Shown piece after piece: positions 1 through 8,840 of a DNA stretch of 43,278 nucleotides; position 1 is the stretch's first letter; each line of letters opens with the position of its first letter. Location: NCBI GenBank assembly GCA_002687015.1, contig NYZB01000122.1, forward strand, positions 1-43,278, given 5' to 3'. A model generated the notes under the pieces. The model was given only the letters and a program-made list of their open reading frames with translations. It made no database searches and was not told the DNA's origin. The translations under genes and the position numbers were made by a program. This stretch comes from Deltaproteobacteria bacterium (lineage in GTDB: Bacteria > Myxococcota_A > UBA9160 > UBA6930).

Positions 1-356
1 GGCAGGACGGCGAAGTGCATGCTCGTCACGGAGTGCACGTAGACGAAGTCGGGCCGGCAGCGTCGCAGGAGAGCGAGCATGGCGAGGTTGAGACGCAGGA
101 GCTCGCCCAGGGTCTTGAGGATCCCTCGCAGGCTGCGGTCGGAGGTCTGCTCCAGGGGGGGAAGCTCGTGCAGCTCGGCGCCCAGCTCCCCGAACTCGGC
201 GGGTGTGGGCTCCTTCGAGCGCGGTGTACCGAGGTGGAGGTCGAATCGCTGCGCATCCATCGCCGAGAGCAGATTCAGGATGACGCGTACGGCGCCACCG
301 GCCTTGAAGTCGAGCAGATCGTGGACGAAGAGGATGCGGCTCACGAAGCGGCCCAT
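1..356 (-). CDS. Glycosyltransferase (family 4-like), N-terminal part, cut by window edge
   Basis: This reading frame is open from an ATG at 356 to the window edge, so only the first ~118 residues are present. The protein begins MGRFVSRILFVHDLLD, followed by a GGAVRVILNLLSAMD stretch. That is the usual beta-strand, glycine-rich loop and helix of a GT-B glycosyltransferase acceptor domain; a GTG at 344 is an alternative start. It lies 22 bases after the preceding glycosyltransferase gene on the same strand, so it is probably the third gene of an asnB-GT-GT operon. Its likely role is adding a sugar from a nucleotide-sugar donor to a lipid-linked glycan at the cytoplasmic membrane. The donor site is outside the window, so donor and linkage cannot be inferred. 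Confidence 0.7.
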   Translation of the reverse strand, partial: MGRFVSRILFVHDLLDFKAGGAVRVILNLLSAMDAQRFDLHLGTPRSKEPTPAEFGELGAELHELPPLEQTSDRSLRGILKTLGELLRLNLAMLALLRRCRPDFVYVHSVTSMHFAVL

Positions 357-378
357 CGCGGCGACCCGGCCACCTGTC

Positions 379-1512
379 TCACGCGCTCTCGATCGTGTCG
401 GCGAAGAGCTCGATGAGACGGGTCGCCGTGTGGTCCCAGGTGAAGGCCTGGATGCGCTCCCGGCCCTGACGGACCAACTCCGCAGCCCTCTCCGACCCCA
501 GGGCTTCCCGGAGGGCTCGAGCGATGTCCGCCGAGTCCATGGGATCGGCATAGGCGGCCGCATGCCCCGCAATCTCGCGGAAGACGGGGATGTCGGAGGC
601 CACCAGCGGGATCCCGGCCGCCATCGCCTCCAAGAGGGGATGGCCGAAGGTCTCCAGGTAGGAGGCGAGCACGAAGGCCTCTGCGCCCGCGTAGTAGGAG
701 CGGATCTCGGCGTAGGGAACCGCGCCCTTGATGGAGACCCGCTCGCCGAGCTCGCCGAGGGCCTCGCAGGCTCTGGCCATCTTCTCCCGGTACTCGACGT
801 CGTATTCATCCCCGATGATCACCAGATCCGGAGTCGCCGGGTCCTCGCTCGCAAGAGCGGCCCATGCCTCGATCAAGCGGACGTAGTTCTTGAAGAAGTA
901 GATCGAGCCGACGGTGAGGATGTAGGGCCGGGGGTGCGCGTGGGGTGTGGCTTCGGACCACGCCGCCGCATCGATCCCATGGGGGACGACGACGCTCTTC
1001 CGGGGCGGGATCTTCATCAGCTCCCCGATCCATGACGCCGAGTCCTCGCTGACGAAGAGGACGCGATCGCAGCGGCGGGCCGCCAGGCGAGAGACCTGCT
1101 TCAGCACGCCCACCCGCAGGCGTTCGTAGCGGCTTCGCTGCTTGATCTTCTTCTCGAAGATGGTCGCGTTCCGGAAGCTCGCGATCATGGGACAATCCAT
1201 GCGATAGGGCGCCACCTCTCCCACCGCGAAGTAGAGATCGGCCCGCCACTCGGCCGCGAGCGCCGGCATCTTCAGGAAGACGTGGGCCAGCCGGGCAGGA
1301 ACGCTGCCTCCGGGCAGGCAGTCGACACTGAGGTTGGCCTGGGGAGGGATCGCGTCGCGCAGGCCCTCGTGCCGGATCACCAGCCGGAACTCGGTCTTGG
1401 GAGCGCCGCCGCAGAGGCGCGGGATCACGTTGACCAGGTAGGTGTAGCCTCCACCGATACTGGCCCCGGTGGCGTCGATGAGAACGCGGCGCCCGGCGAT
1501 TCGTCCAGTCAT
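379..1512 (-). CDS. Glycosyltransferase family 4 (GT-B fold)
   Basis: A complete 377-residue glycosyltransferase. The N-terminal half opens with a VLIDATGASIGGG strand-loop typical of GT-B acceptor domains. The C-terminal half carries the family-4 nucleotide-sugar signature: YILTVGSIYFFKN near residue 195, then ETFGHPLLEAMAAGIPLVAS near 285-304, where the paired glutamates of the EX7E motif bind the donor. It should act on the cytoplasmic face of the membrane during polysaccharide repeat assembly. The ATG at 1512 is preceded by GAGGAG inside the last codons of the amidotransferase gene, whose stop is 7 bases upstream, so the two are probably co-translated. Sugar specificity cannot be read from the sequence. 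Confidence 0.9.
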   Translation of the reverse strand: MTGRIAGRRVLIDATGASIGGGYTYLVNVIPRLCGGAPKTEFRLVIRHEGLRDAIPPQANLSVDCLPGGSVPARLAHVFLKMPALAAEWRADLYFAVGEVAPYRMDCPMIASFRNATIFEKKIKQRSRYERLRVGVLKQVSRLAARRCDRVLFVSEDSASWIGELMKIPPRKSVVVPHGIDAAAWSEATPHAHPRPYILTVGSIYFFKNYVRLIEAWAALASEDPATPDLVIIGDEYDVEYREKMARACEALGELGERVSIKGAVPYAEIRSYYAGAEAFVLASYLETFGHPLLEAMAAGIPLVASDIPVFREIAGHAAAYADPMDSADIARALREALGSERAAELVRQGRERIQAFTWDHTATRLIELFADTIESA

Positions 1513-1519
1513 GGGCTCC

Positions 1520-3373
1520 TCAGTTCAGGAACTCACGTAGCACGATCAAGGCCCACAGCCGGGACCAGCTGACTTGTCCCTTGTCGAAGTCGCGCTTCAC
1601 CCCCAGGAGGCCTGCACGATCGAGAAGGGGGTGATCGGGCAGGGTCGCGTCGATTCCCCCGGCTCGGAGCCAGTGGTCGAAGGGAAGGGTGAAGCCCTGC
1701 TTCTTTCGCGCCCACAGGTCGTCCGGAACGGCGGGCCGGGGAGCCTCTCGCAGCCACTTCTTCGCTGGGCCCGCCTGGCGCAGCGGAGCCGGCACTCGCG
1801 CGAGCGCTCGAAGCAGATCGCGATCCACGAGGGGCGTGCGCACCTCGAGGGAGTGGCGCATGGCCATCGCGTCCGCGTCGCGCAGGAGCTGGCATTGCAG
1901 GTACTGCCTCATCTCGATGGCGCTGATTCTCTCGTCCGGCGAGAGATCCTGCAAACGAACGCGGGTCTCGAGCTCCGCGACGGGGCTGGTGGCTTCGGCG
2001 GCGTCCCTGACCGCGGGCGCGAGGAGGCCACGAACCTCGTGGGGGAAGAAGAGACCTCGCGTCGCGAAGTAGGCACTGGCCGTCCCGAGGCCCGAGGCGA
2101 GCGCCCTGGCGACGCGAGAGAGGTTCGGCCCGCGTGGAAGGCGGCGAATCATGGTGGCGGCACCGCGAGCGAAGGCCGTCCCACCGGGAAGGCGGGAGAG
2201 GAGAGCGTGACCCTCCTCGATCCTCGGGATCACCTTGAAGGTCTCATAGCCACCGAAGAGCTCGTCACCACCCACACCAGAAACGGCGACCTTGAGGCCG
2301 GCCGCGACCGTAGCTTCGGCGACCAGGTAGGTGTTGATGCCGTCGATGGAGGGCTGATCCAGGGAACGGAGAGCCAGGGGGATCCTCTCGCGCGCCAGAT
2401 CGATCGTCATCGGGATCTCGCGATGGTCACTGCAGTAGAGCCTCGCGGCCTGCTTCGCGAGCTCGGCTTCGTCGAGGTCCTCCACCTCCATCGCCAGGGT
2501 CGTCGTGCAGATCGGTCCATCGTGGATCTCGGCCATGAGGCCCAGGAGAGCGGAGGAGTCGACGCCACCGGACAGGAAGGCCCCTACGGGCACGTCGGCA
2601 ATCATGTGGTGGGAGACCGAGTCCAGGAGCGCCTCGCGGATCCACTGCGCGGCCTGGTCGGCCCCCATGGGTTCGGGCTCGCCGAGATCCTGCTCGAGGT
2701 GGTAGTAGACCTGGGGTTCGCCCATGCGATCCGGGCCGATGCGCATCCAGGAAGCCGGCGGCAGGGCACGGATGGCGCGATGCAGGGTGCGCGGAGCGGG
2801 GATCGAGCCCCAGGAGAGGAAGGAGGCCACGCCCTCCGGATCGGGCTCGTGATCCCGGACCACCTGCTTCAGCGTCTGCACCTCGGACGCGAAGGCCACC
2901 CGCTGCCCGTCGTCGCTGTAGTAGAGGGGCTTGATGCCCATCGGGTCGCGAGCCAGCAGGGTCTCGCGCCTCTCCACGTCGTAGAGCGCGAAGGCGAACA
3001 TGCCGCGCAGGCGATCCAGGACCTCGATCCCCCACTCGCGATAGCCATTCAGGATGACCTCGGTGTCGCTGGTGGAGAGGAAGGGATGCCCGAGGCGGAT
3101 CAACTCTTCGCGCAGCTTCGGGTAGTTGTAGATCTCCCCGTTGTAGGCGATGCAGAAGAGCCCGTCGGAGGTGAGCATCGGCTGGTGGCCCGAGGGCGAG
3201 AGGTCGACGATCGCCAGACGCTGATGGGAAAAGCCCGCTCTCCGGTCGGGCGAGACCCAGGTACCCGCGTCGTCGGGCCCGCGATGTCGCTGGATCCGCC
3301 CCATTTCATCGAGAGCACGCGGGTCGACCGGGGCGTCGTCGCGATAGTGGATCAGGCCGGCGAGTCCGCACAC
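1520..3373 (-). CDS. Asparagine synthase-type glutamine amidotransferase of a polysaccharide locus
   Basis: A 617-residue protein with both domains of class B asparagine synthases. The N-terminal Ntn glutaminase has Cys2 (MCGLAGLI) as nucleophile. The C-terminal ATP-pyrophosphatase domain carries SGGVDSSALLGL near residue 267. In canonical AsnB the product is asparagine. Homologues of about this length are common in exopolysaccharide and exosortase-associated loci, where they are thought to amidate a sugar acid or another glycan component; the real substrate here is unknown. It is the first gene of a minus-strand operon followed by two glycosyltransferases, and it diverges from the oxidoreductase remnant at 3630. 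All catalytic motifs look intact. Confidence 0.93.
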   Translation of the reverse strand: MCGLAGLIHYRDDAPVDPRALDEMGRIQRHRGPDDAGTWVSPDRRAGFSHQRLAIVDLSPSGHQPMLTSDGLFCIAYNGEIYNYPKLREELIRLGHPFLSTSDTEVILNGYREWGIEVLDRLRGMFAFALYDVERRETLLARDPMGIKPLYYSDDGQRVAFASEVQTLKQVVRDHEPDPEGVASFLSWGSIPAPRTLHRAIRALPPASWMRIGPDRMGEPQVYYHLEQDLGEPEPMGADQAAQWIREALLDSVSHHMIADVPVGAFLSGGVDSSALLGLMAEIHDGPICTTTLAMEVEDLDEAELAKQAARLYCSDHREIPMTIDLARERIPLALRSLDQPSIDGINTYLVAEATVAAGLKVAVSGVGGDELFGGYETFKVIPRIEEGHALLSRLPGGTAFARGAATMIRRLPRGPNLSRVARALASGLGTASAYFATRGLFFPHEVRGLLAPAVRDAAEATSPVAELETRVRLQDLSPDERISAIEMRQYLQCQLLRDADAMAMRHSLEVRTPLVDRDLLRALARVPAPLRQAGPAKKWLREAPRPAVPDDLWARKKQGFTLPFDHWLRAGGIDATLPDHPLLDRAGLLGVKRDFDKGQVSWSRLWALIVLREFLN

Positions 3374-3629
3374 GGCCGGGAAGACTAGCCTACGACCCCG
3401 GCCTCACCGACCGCGTCTCGGAGCACGAGCGTCGCGGAGGTGCCGCGAGAGGGCCGGAGTTCCTCCCCCCAGGGGTCGAAGGCCCCCCAAGGTCACCGCT
3501 CGAGAGCCCGAGGTCTCGCATCGCCGATCCGCTATCGTGCGAGGTCCGGTCTTCCCGGACCCGCCTCCGGCGGCAACCCGGACACCCGCAGGGGCGCCAG
3601 ACCGACTCGCTCGCCTGGGCAACACCAAG

Positions 3630-4079
3630 ATGGACTACACGCGAGAACCGCTCCTCTTCCGCTTCCTGAAGGTCGCTCGCTACGCCCGCCTGTATGGGCC
3701 CAGCCGGACCCTCGTGAAGATCCGGGGGCAGTACCATACGAAGCGGAATTTCGCGGAGCTGCCGGAGCCGAGACCGACGGCCGGCTCGGGCCAGCACGTC
3801 GGAATCCTGGGCTGCGGGAACTTCGCGTACAGCGTCATCGCCTACTACCTGCGCAAGAACCACGGAAACGTGATCCGCGCCGCGATGGACACGCACATCG
3901 AGCGCGCGGCATCGCTCTTCCAGGCCTACGGCATGTCGTACTACACCGACGACGCGTCGAAGGTGATTGCGGATCCCGAGATCGACCTCATCTACGTGGC
4001 CTCCAATCGACGCGGATCGAGACGCCTGGCAGGAACCTGGCCGCGGCGCGCGGCGATGGCGACTAGAGCCAGTCTCTGA
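3630..4079 (+). pseudogene. Truncated Gfo/Idh/MocA oxidoreductase remnant
   Basis: From the ATG at 3630 the product begins MDYTREPLLFRFLKVARY. About 50 residues later it reaches a Rossmann motif, VGILGCGNFAYSVIAYYL, and continues as the NAD-binding half of a Gfo/Idh/MocA sugar dehydrogenase up to DPEIDLIYVASN. There the family resemblance stops. An intact protein would continue with a His-containing loop, a conserved EKP motif and a ~200-residue substrate domain. Here about 25 unrelated Arg/Ala-rich residues follow, then a TGA inside the first arm of the 85-bp palindrome. I read it as a 5' fragment left by a deletion or insertion. I found no continuation in the other two frames before the flippase. 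Confidence 0.75.
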
Positions 4080-4147
4080 AATATCCAGCGTGCCCGGCCC
4101 TTCGGGGGAGGCCGACACGCGTTTCACATTTCTGAGACCGGCTCTAG
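4063..4147. repeat. 85-bp imperfect palindrome between two damaged genes
   Basis: Arms 4063-4082 and 4128-4147 are reverse complements at 18 of 20 positions, starting CTAGAGCC and ending GGCTCTAG. Inside the 45-base spacer CGGCC (4095-4099) can pair with GGCCG (4110-4114), and GCGTG with CACGC just outside it, so the whole unit can fold into one long hairpin. CTAG at each tip places stop codons on both sides: TGA at 4077 ends the oxidoreductase remnant and TAG at 4145 closes the flippase frame upstream. It resembles a REP- or MITE-like extragenic palindrome, or a strong terminator. I saw no second copy when reading the window. Confidence 0.7.
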
Positions 4148-4186
4148 CTGATACGCTGGCCCGGCCTGCTCAGAGCGTCTCCTCCC

Positions 4187-4191
4187 AGAGG
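4187..4191 (+). promoter_or_regulatory. Shine-Dalgarno AGAGG before an ATC codon
   Basis: AGAGG lies 7 bases before ATC at 4199. The flippase frame has no ATG, GTG or TTG between its upstream stop (4145-4147) and GTG 4343. Because the first membrane segment is coded between 4220 and 4320, this site is the best available initiation signal. Confidence 0.45.
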
Positions 4192-4198
4192 TCTCTCC

Positions 4199-5458
4199 AT
4201 CTCTCGGATCGTCCCCGCCGCCCTGTGGAACTTCGGCGCCCTGAGTGGCGCGCAGGTTGGCGCGCGCCTGCTCAACTTCGTACTGATCGCCGGCGTCGCG
4301 CGTGTTCTGGGGAGCGAAGGCGCCGGGGGCTACGCCACGGCGGTGTCGGTCGCGCTCGGGTTCCTGCTGATGACGGACCTCGGGCTCAGCCCCCGGCTGA
4401 TCCGCGAAGCCAGCGCCCGGCCGGACATGGCGACCCGGCTGTACCGCGAAGCCCTGGGTCTCAAGCTGCTCTTGATGCCGCTGGGCCTGGTCGCCGTCGG
4501 AATCGCGGCGCTCCTTCTCCCCTACCCGGCCGAAGTCCGACAGCTGCTTGTCCTCACCGGCGTGGCGGCCCTGCTGCAATCACTCGCGCAGGCCAACGAA
4601 GCCTTCCTGCGCTCGCAGGAGGTGATGCACTGGGAGGCACTGGCAAACCTCGGGCAGTCCATCTTGACGACGGGATTGGCCATCGGGTTCCTGGCCGGCG
4701 GGCTGACCCTGGTCTGGGTTGGCGTCGCCCGGGTGGTGGGCGCCGCGGGCGGCCTGCTCCTGACCTCGGTGGTCCTCCGCAGGGAGATCCGACCGCGACT
4801 CCCCAGCGCCTCCGGATGGAAGGAGCTGCGCGACGCACTTCCCTACGCCGCAACCGCGAGCATGAACCTGGCCTACGGCCAGGTCGACATCCTCCTGATG
4901 TCGCTGATCGCGCCGCAGGCCCTGGTCGGCGAGTACGCCCTGGTGTCGCGCATCGTGCTCGTGGCGGGAACCTTCGCCTCGACCGGAGCCGCGGCCCTGC
5001 TGCCGATCATGGCGCGCACCTTCACTTCGGCGGCCCGGTCCGTCTTCCGCTCGCGAGCCTGGAGGCTGCTGCTCCTGGCCCTCCTGATTGGCGGGCTCGG
5101 GGCGGGTCTCCTCGCGATGGGCGGAGGCACGATCCTCACCCTCGCCTACGGGCCCGACTTCGAGGGCCTTCGGAGACCCTTCGCATTCGCCAGCGGCTAC
5201 GTGCTGCTGCGCTTCGTCACCGCGGCGCTGGGTATGGAGCTAACGGCGGCGGGGCTGCAGAGCGCCCGGGCGCGCTGCATCCTTCTCGGGCTGGCCGCGA
5301 CGGTGGTGCTCGTGGTCGGGGGGGTCCCGATCTGGGGGGTGGCAGGCGCCATCGCAGCCCTGGTGGGGAGTGAACTGGTGCTGGCGGGCAGCCTGATCTT
5401 CGCCGCGCGCTCCTTTCTCGGGGCCCCGGACCCGACCGCGGCCGCGCCTCAGGCCTAG
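4199..5458 (+). CDS. Polysaccharide flippase (Wzx/MATE-like), no canonical start codon
   Basis: An integral membrane protein of about 419 residues rich in hydrophobic helices, with the layout of oligosaccharide flippases that move undecaprenyl-linked repeat units across the inner membrane. From 4199 the product reads (M)SRIVPAALWNFGALSG, then a first hydrophobic helix and RVLGSEGAGGYATA, which is the usual N-terminus of the family. The first canonical start is GTG 4343, but using it would delete the first transmembrane helix. ATC 4199 has a correctly spaced AGAGG. Either ATC is used, or the ATG was lost together with the palindrome just upstream. The gene ends 126 bases before the fused oxidoreductase. 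Confidence 0.8.
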   Translation: MSRIVPAALWNFGALSGAQVGARLLNFVLIAGVARVLGSEGAGGYATAVSVALGFLLMTDLGLSPRLIREASARPDMATRLYREALGLKLLLMPLGLVAVGIAALLLPYPAEVRQLLVLTGVAALLQSLAQANEAFLRSQEVMHWEALANLGQSILTTGLAIGFLAGGLTLVWVGVARVVGAAGGLLLTSVVLRREIRPRLPSASGWKELRDALPYAATASMNLAYGQVDILLMSLIAPQALVGEYALVSRIVLVAGTFASTGAAALLPIMARTFTSAARSVFRSRAWRLLLLALLIGGLGAGLLAMGGGTILTLAYGPDFEGLRRPFAFASGYVLLRFVTAALGMELTAAGLQSARARCILLGLAATVVLVVGGVPIWGVAGAIAALVGSELVLAGSLIFAARSFLGAPDPTAAAPQA

Positions 5459-5584
5459 GAAGGCGACGCGGCAGGCCCGGGCTCAACCGGGTACCCTCCC
5501 GGGTCGGCCATCCCCTGGGGGAGGGGGCGCGGGTGCGGGGATTTCGCGCTCAGTCGACGCGGTCGTCCACGCGAAAGAGAGCCC

Positions 5585-7717
5585 ATGAAGCAGCTCGTCC
5601 AGAGCCCCAAGAGCGGAAAGCTCGAGCAGGTCGAGGTACCGACACCGGCGGTCGGCGCCGGCCAGGTGCTGATCCGAAACCACTTCTCGGTGATGTCCCC
5701 CGGGACCGAGAAGATGGCGATGGAGTTCGCCCGCAAGTCGATGCTCGGCAAGGCGCGCAGCCGTCCGGACCTCGTCCAGCAGGTGATGCGCAAAATGAAG
5801 CAGGACGGGCCCCTGCCGACCTACCAGGCCGCGATGAACCGGCTGGATTCGCCCCAGGTGCTCGGGTACTCGTGCGCGGGCATCGTCGAAGAGGTCGGAG
5901 ACGGCGTCACGGGCTTCGCCCAGGGCGATCGGGTAGCCGCGGCCGGTGCCGGCTATGCCAATCATGCCGAGTGGGTCGCCGTGCCCGAGAACCTGGTCGC
6001 CCGCGCGTCGGAAGGGCTCAGCCTCGACCGCGCCGCCTTCGCCACCCTGGGCGCGATCTCGCTGCAGGGCCTGCGCGTGGGCGATCCGACCCTCGGCGAG
6101 ATCGTCGCCGTGGTCGGCCTGGGGCTGATCGGTCAGCTCGTCGTGCAGCTGCTTCACGCCAATGGATGTCGGGTGTTGGGGGTCGATCTCGATCCCACGC
6201 GCGTGAAGCAGAGCCTCGACCTGGGCGCCGAGTGGGGGGCCGCTCCCGGCGACGACCACGACACCTGGAAGCAGGTCGCGGCCTCGGGGCACGGCGTGGA
6301 CCTCGCGGTCGTGACGGCGGCCTCGGACAGCTCCGCCCCGATCCAGCTGGCGGCCGACCTGTGTCGCGCTGGCGGACGCATCGCCGTGGTGGGTGCCACC
6401 GCCATGGATCTGGATCGACGCAGCTTCTACGAGAAGGAGCTCGAGCTGCGCATGAGCATGTCCTACGGGCCCGGTCGCTACGACCGCCGCTACGAGGAGC
6501 TGGGGCTCGACTACCCGATCTCGCAGGTGCGCTGGACGGAGAACCGCAACCTCCAGGCCTTTCTCGCCCTCGCCACCTCGGGCGCAGTCGATCCCCTTCG
6601 GCTGGATGTGGATACCGTCCCCTTCGAGGAGGCCCGGGCCTCCTACGAGGCCCTGGCCCGAGGCGAGCGGAGCCACCTGTGCGTGATCTTCTCCTACGAC
6701 GCGAAGCGGCCGGCCCAACGATCGCTCGAGATGAAGGCCGGGCGGGCTCCCAGGAGTGGCGACGTCGGGATCGGCTTCGTCGGGGCGGGCAACTACGCGA
6801 AGGCCGTCCTGCTCCCGGCCCTGGCCCGCTGCTCCCACGTGGCGCGGTCGACCATCGTCACGGCCACGGGGCCCTCGGCGCGGCGCACCGCCGAGCGTTT
6901 CGAGTTCGGCCGATGCGCCACGGATCCCGCGGACGCTCTCGAAGCCGAGGACGTCGATCTGGTCTTCGTCGCCACGCAGCACGATTCCCACGCGGAGCTC
7001 GCCGCGGCGGCACTCCGGGCAGGCAAGGCCGTCTGGTTGGAGAAGCCGGCGGCCATCACCCCAGAGCAGCTGGAGACGCTCGAGACCGCGGCCCGCGAGA
7101 CGGGGGGCTTTCTCACCGTCGGCTACAACCGCCGCTACTCCTCCCATGCCGTCTTCGTCCGCGACCTCTTCGCGGGCCGCCAGGGACCGATGTCGATCCA
7201 CTACACGGTGGCGGCGGGGCCCACGCCCGGCGGAACCTGGCAGACCGACCCTTCCGTCGGCGGTGGCCGCCAGGTGGGCGAGGCGTGTCACTTCGTCGAG
7301 CTGTGCAACTTCCTGGTCGGTGCCAGCCCGAACCGGGTGTCGGCGTCGGCCCTCGGGCGGGACCCGGAGCTCGACGACTCCACGGTGTCGATGCTGAGCT
7401 ACCCGGACGGATCGGTGGCCACGATCCACTACCTCGCCCAGGCCAGCCGGGACCTCCCGAAGGAGCGTTTCGAGGTGTCGGCCGACGGGCGCACCGCGAT
7501 CTGCGACAACTTCCGCGAGACCCGGGTTCCAGGCGCCAAGGGCAAGAAGACCCTGAACCAGGACAAGGGCCAGCAGGCGGCCGTGGAGGACGCGGTCGAG
7601 CGGGTGCGGACCGGAGGGCCCCCGCCCTTCTCCCTCGAGGAGCTGATGGCCGTCAGCCGCGTGACCTTCGCAATCCTCGAGTCGGCTCGGAACGGGCGGA
7701 GCATCGCGCTCCCGTGA
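5585..7717 (+). CDS. Bi-domain oxidoreductase: Zn-alcohol-dehydrogenase-like plus Gfo/Idh/MocA
   Basis: A 710-residue fusion. Residues 1-375 resemble medium-chain dehydrogenases: a GroES-like N-terminus with LGYSCAGIVEEVG, then a Rossmann fold with VVGLGLIGQLVVQLLHANG. From about residue 395 a second protein begins: IGFVGAGNYAKAVLLPAL, then VFVATQHDSHAELA, then VWLEKPAAIT with the conserved EKP, and a C-terminal substrate domain containing GYNRRYSSHA and GEACHFVELC. Fusions of this type are known in surface-polysaccharide loci. They probably work on a nucleotide sugar by successive oxidation and reduction, but the substrate is not established. Both halves look intact, so it may cover the activity lost with the remnant at 3630. 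Confidence 0.9.
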   Translation: MKQLVQSPKSGKLEQVEVPTPAVGAGQVLIRNHFSVMSPGTEKMAMEFARKSMLGKARSRPDLVQQVMRKMKQDGPLPTYQAAMNRLDSPQVLGYSCAGIVEEVGDGVTGFAQGDRVAAAGAGYANHAEWVAVPENLVARASEGLSLDRAAFATLGAISLQGLRVGDPTLGEIVAVVGLGLIGQLVVQLLHANGCRVLGVDLDPTRVKQSLDLGAEWGAAPGDDHDTWKQVAASGHGVDLAVVTAASDSSAPIQLAADLCRAGGRIAVVGATAMDLDRRSFYEKELELRMSMSYGPGRYDRRYEELGLDYPISQVRWTENRNLQAFLALATSGAVDPLRLDVDTVPFEEARASYEALARGERSHLCVIFSYDAKRPAQRSLEMKAGRAPRSGDVGIGFVGAGNYAKAVLLPALARCSHVARSTIVTATGPSARRTAERFEFGRCATDPADALEAEDVDLVFVATQHDSHAELAAAALRAGKAVWLEKPAAITPEQLETLETAARETGGFLTVGYNRRYSSHAVFVRDLFAGRQGPMSIHYTVAAGPTPGGTWQTDPSVGGGRQVGEACHFVELCNFLVGASPNRVSASALGRDPELDDSTVSMLSYPDGSVATIHYLAQASRDLPKERFEVSADGRTAICDNFRETRVPGAKGKKTLNQDKGQQAAVEDAVERVRTGGPPPFSLEELMAVSRVTFAILESARNGRSIALP

Positions 7718-7754
7718 AGCCGGGGCCGATGAGAGCGAGGCCCAGATCTCCTCG

Positions 7755-8840
7755 ATGAGCCGCTTCTCGCTTCACGATCTGGTGCGCTTCGGGGTCGAGG
7801 GAAGAGGACCACTGCCGGACTACCTGCGCATGCAGTACGCGAGCTTCGAGGTGGAGGGGGGCGCGGACCCCGAGCTGCAGATCCGCATCGCGGAGCTCGC
7901 TGCGCCAACCTCGCCGCCGCTTCGACTCAAGGGCGATGGCGCAGCCTACCTGCGCGACGGCCCGCACTTCATCTGGGAGCGAAGCGGGGCCCAGGTGGCC
8001 ATGGAGGGTAGCTCGCCCCTCCGAGATCTCGCTCGGCTGAGCGTGGAGCCCGGCTTCCCGCGAATGGACCTGAATCGGCTCCTCGAGTTCCGTTTCCGGC
8101 TCCCGATGCTCGAGGCCGGCGTTGCCCTGGTGCACGCGAGCTGCCTGTCGCAGGGCAAGAGCTGCATGGTCTTCCCGGCCTGGAAGGCCACGGGCAAGAC
8201 CTCTCTCTGCCTCACCTTGCTCGCGCGCGGGCACGGCTTCCTCAGCGATGATCGCATCTGGCTGCGCCGCGACGGTCACGCGCTCGCCTACCCCCGCTAT
8301 CTGGTCATCAATGCCTCGAACGCGGGCGACTTCCCGGAGCTCCTCGATTCCCGGGCTCGATTCGCCCACGGAGCCCACCGCGCCCTCGAGACGTGGGGCC
8401 TACCCGCAGTCGTCTCGAGGATCGCCGGGCGTCTCCTGCCACGACCCGTGCGTTACTTCACGCTGGGCGAGCTCTTTCCCGACGCGCCCACACCCCCTTG
8501 CGCCGAGGTCTCGCGGGTCGTCTTCGTGGTTTGCGACACGAGGACGGATCCGGCATGGGACGAGCTGGATGCCATGCAGATGTCGGCCCTGGTCCGCAGC
8601 GTCAGCGACTTCGAATGGAACGCCGAGCTGGTGGGCTTCACCGCAGCCCATGACGTGCTCTTCCCGGAAGGCCCGAGCTGGCGTGAGGAGCTCCGCTCCC
8701 TCGTCGAGGGAGAAGGGCGGGTCCTGGCCGAGGCTCTTTCGAGAGCCGATTGTGCCAGGCTGCGGCTGCCTTGCGGAGAGGCCGGCGTGGCGTGGGAAGC
8801 CGCCGCCGACGCGGTCGAGGCGCGAGCGACGGGTGGCTGA
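7755..8840 (+). CDS. HPr-kinase-like P-loop protein
   Basis: A 361-residue protein whose middle matches the catalytic core of HPr(Ser) kinase/phosphorylase-type proteins. GVALVHASCLS is followed by a Walker A-like PAWKATGKTS (about 141-150) and then GHGFLSDDRIWL, the double-Asp motif near 165. The Walker A keeps GKT/S but lacks the first glycine of the usual GxxGxGKS. The ~120 N-terminal residues are unlike the HPr kinase N-domain. No HPr, PTS or PqqD gene lies nearby, so HPr is an unlikely substrate. The next gene overlaps its 3' end by 8 bases, which points to translational coupling. I infer a small-molecule, lipid or protein kinase of the polysaccharide locus. Confidence 0.8.
   Translation: MSRFSLHDLVRFGVEGRGPLPDYLRMQYASFEVEGGADPELQIRIAELAAPTSPPLRLKGDGAAYLRDGPHFIWERSGAQVAMEGSSPLRDLARLSVEPGFPRMDLNRLLEFRFRLPMLEAGVALVHASCLSQGKSCMVFPAWKATGKTSLCLTLLARGHGFLSDDRIWLRRDGHALAYPRYLVINASNAGDFPELLDSRARFAHGAHRALETWGLPAVVSRIAGRLLPRPVRYFTLGELFPDAPTPPCAEVSRVVFVVCDTRTDPAWDELDAMQMSALVRSVSDFEWNAELVGFTAAHDVLFPEGPSWREELRSLVEGEGRVLAEALSRADCARLRLPCGEAGVAWEAAADAVEARATGG

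Noticed and set aside
5483-7429. 648-codon open frame on the minus strand opposite the fused oxidoreductase
   Set aside because: Composition is that of an antisense shadow in high-GC DNA; no domain, and the plus-strand protein has clear motifs throughout.
7729-7758. Nine-codon leader peptide overlapping the start of the HPr-kinase-like gene
   Set aside because: ATG and stop exist, but there is no ribosome-binding site and such frames are common by chance.
1520-8840. AsnB-type protein plus HPr-kinase-like protein as a lasso-peptide cluster
   Set aside because: No precursor peptide, transglutaminase-like protease or PqqD-type recognition gene is present, and the neighbours are all polysaccharide enzymes.
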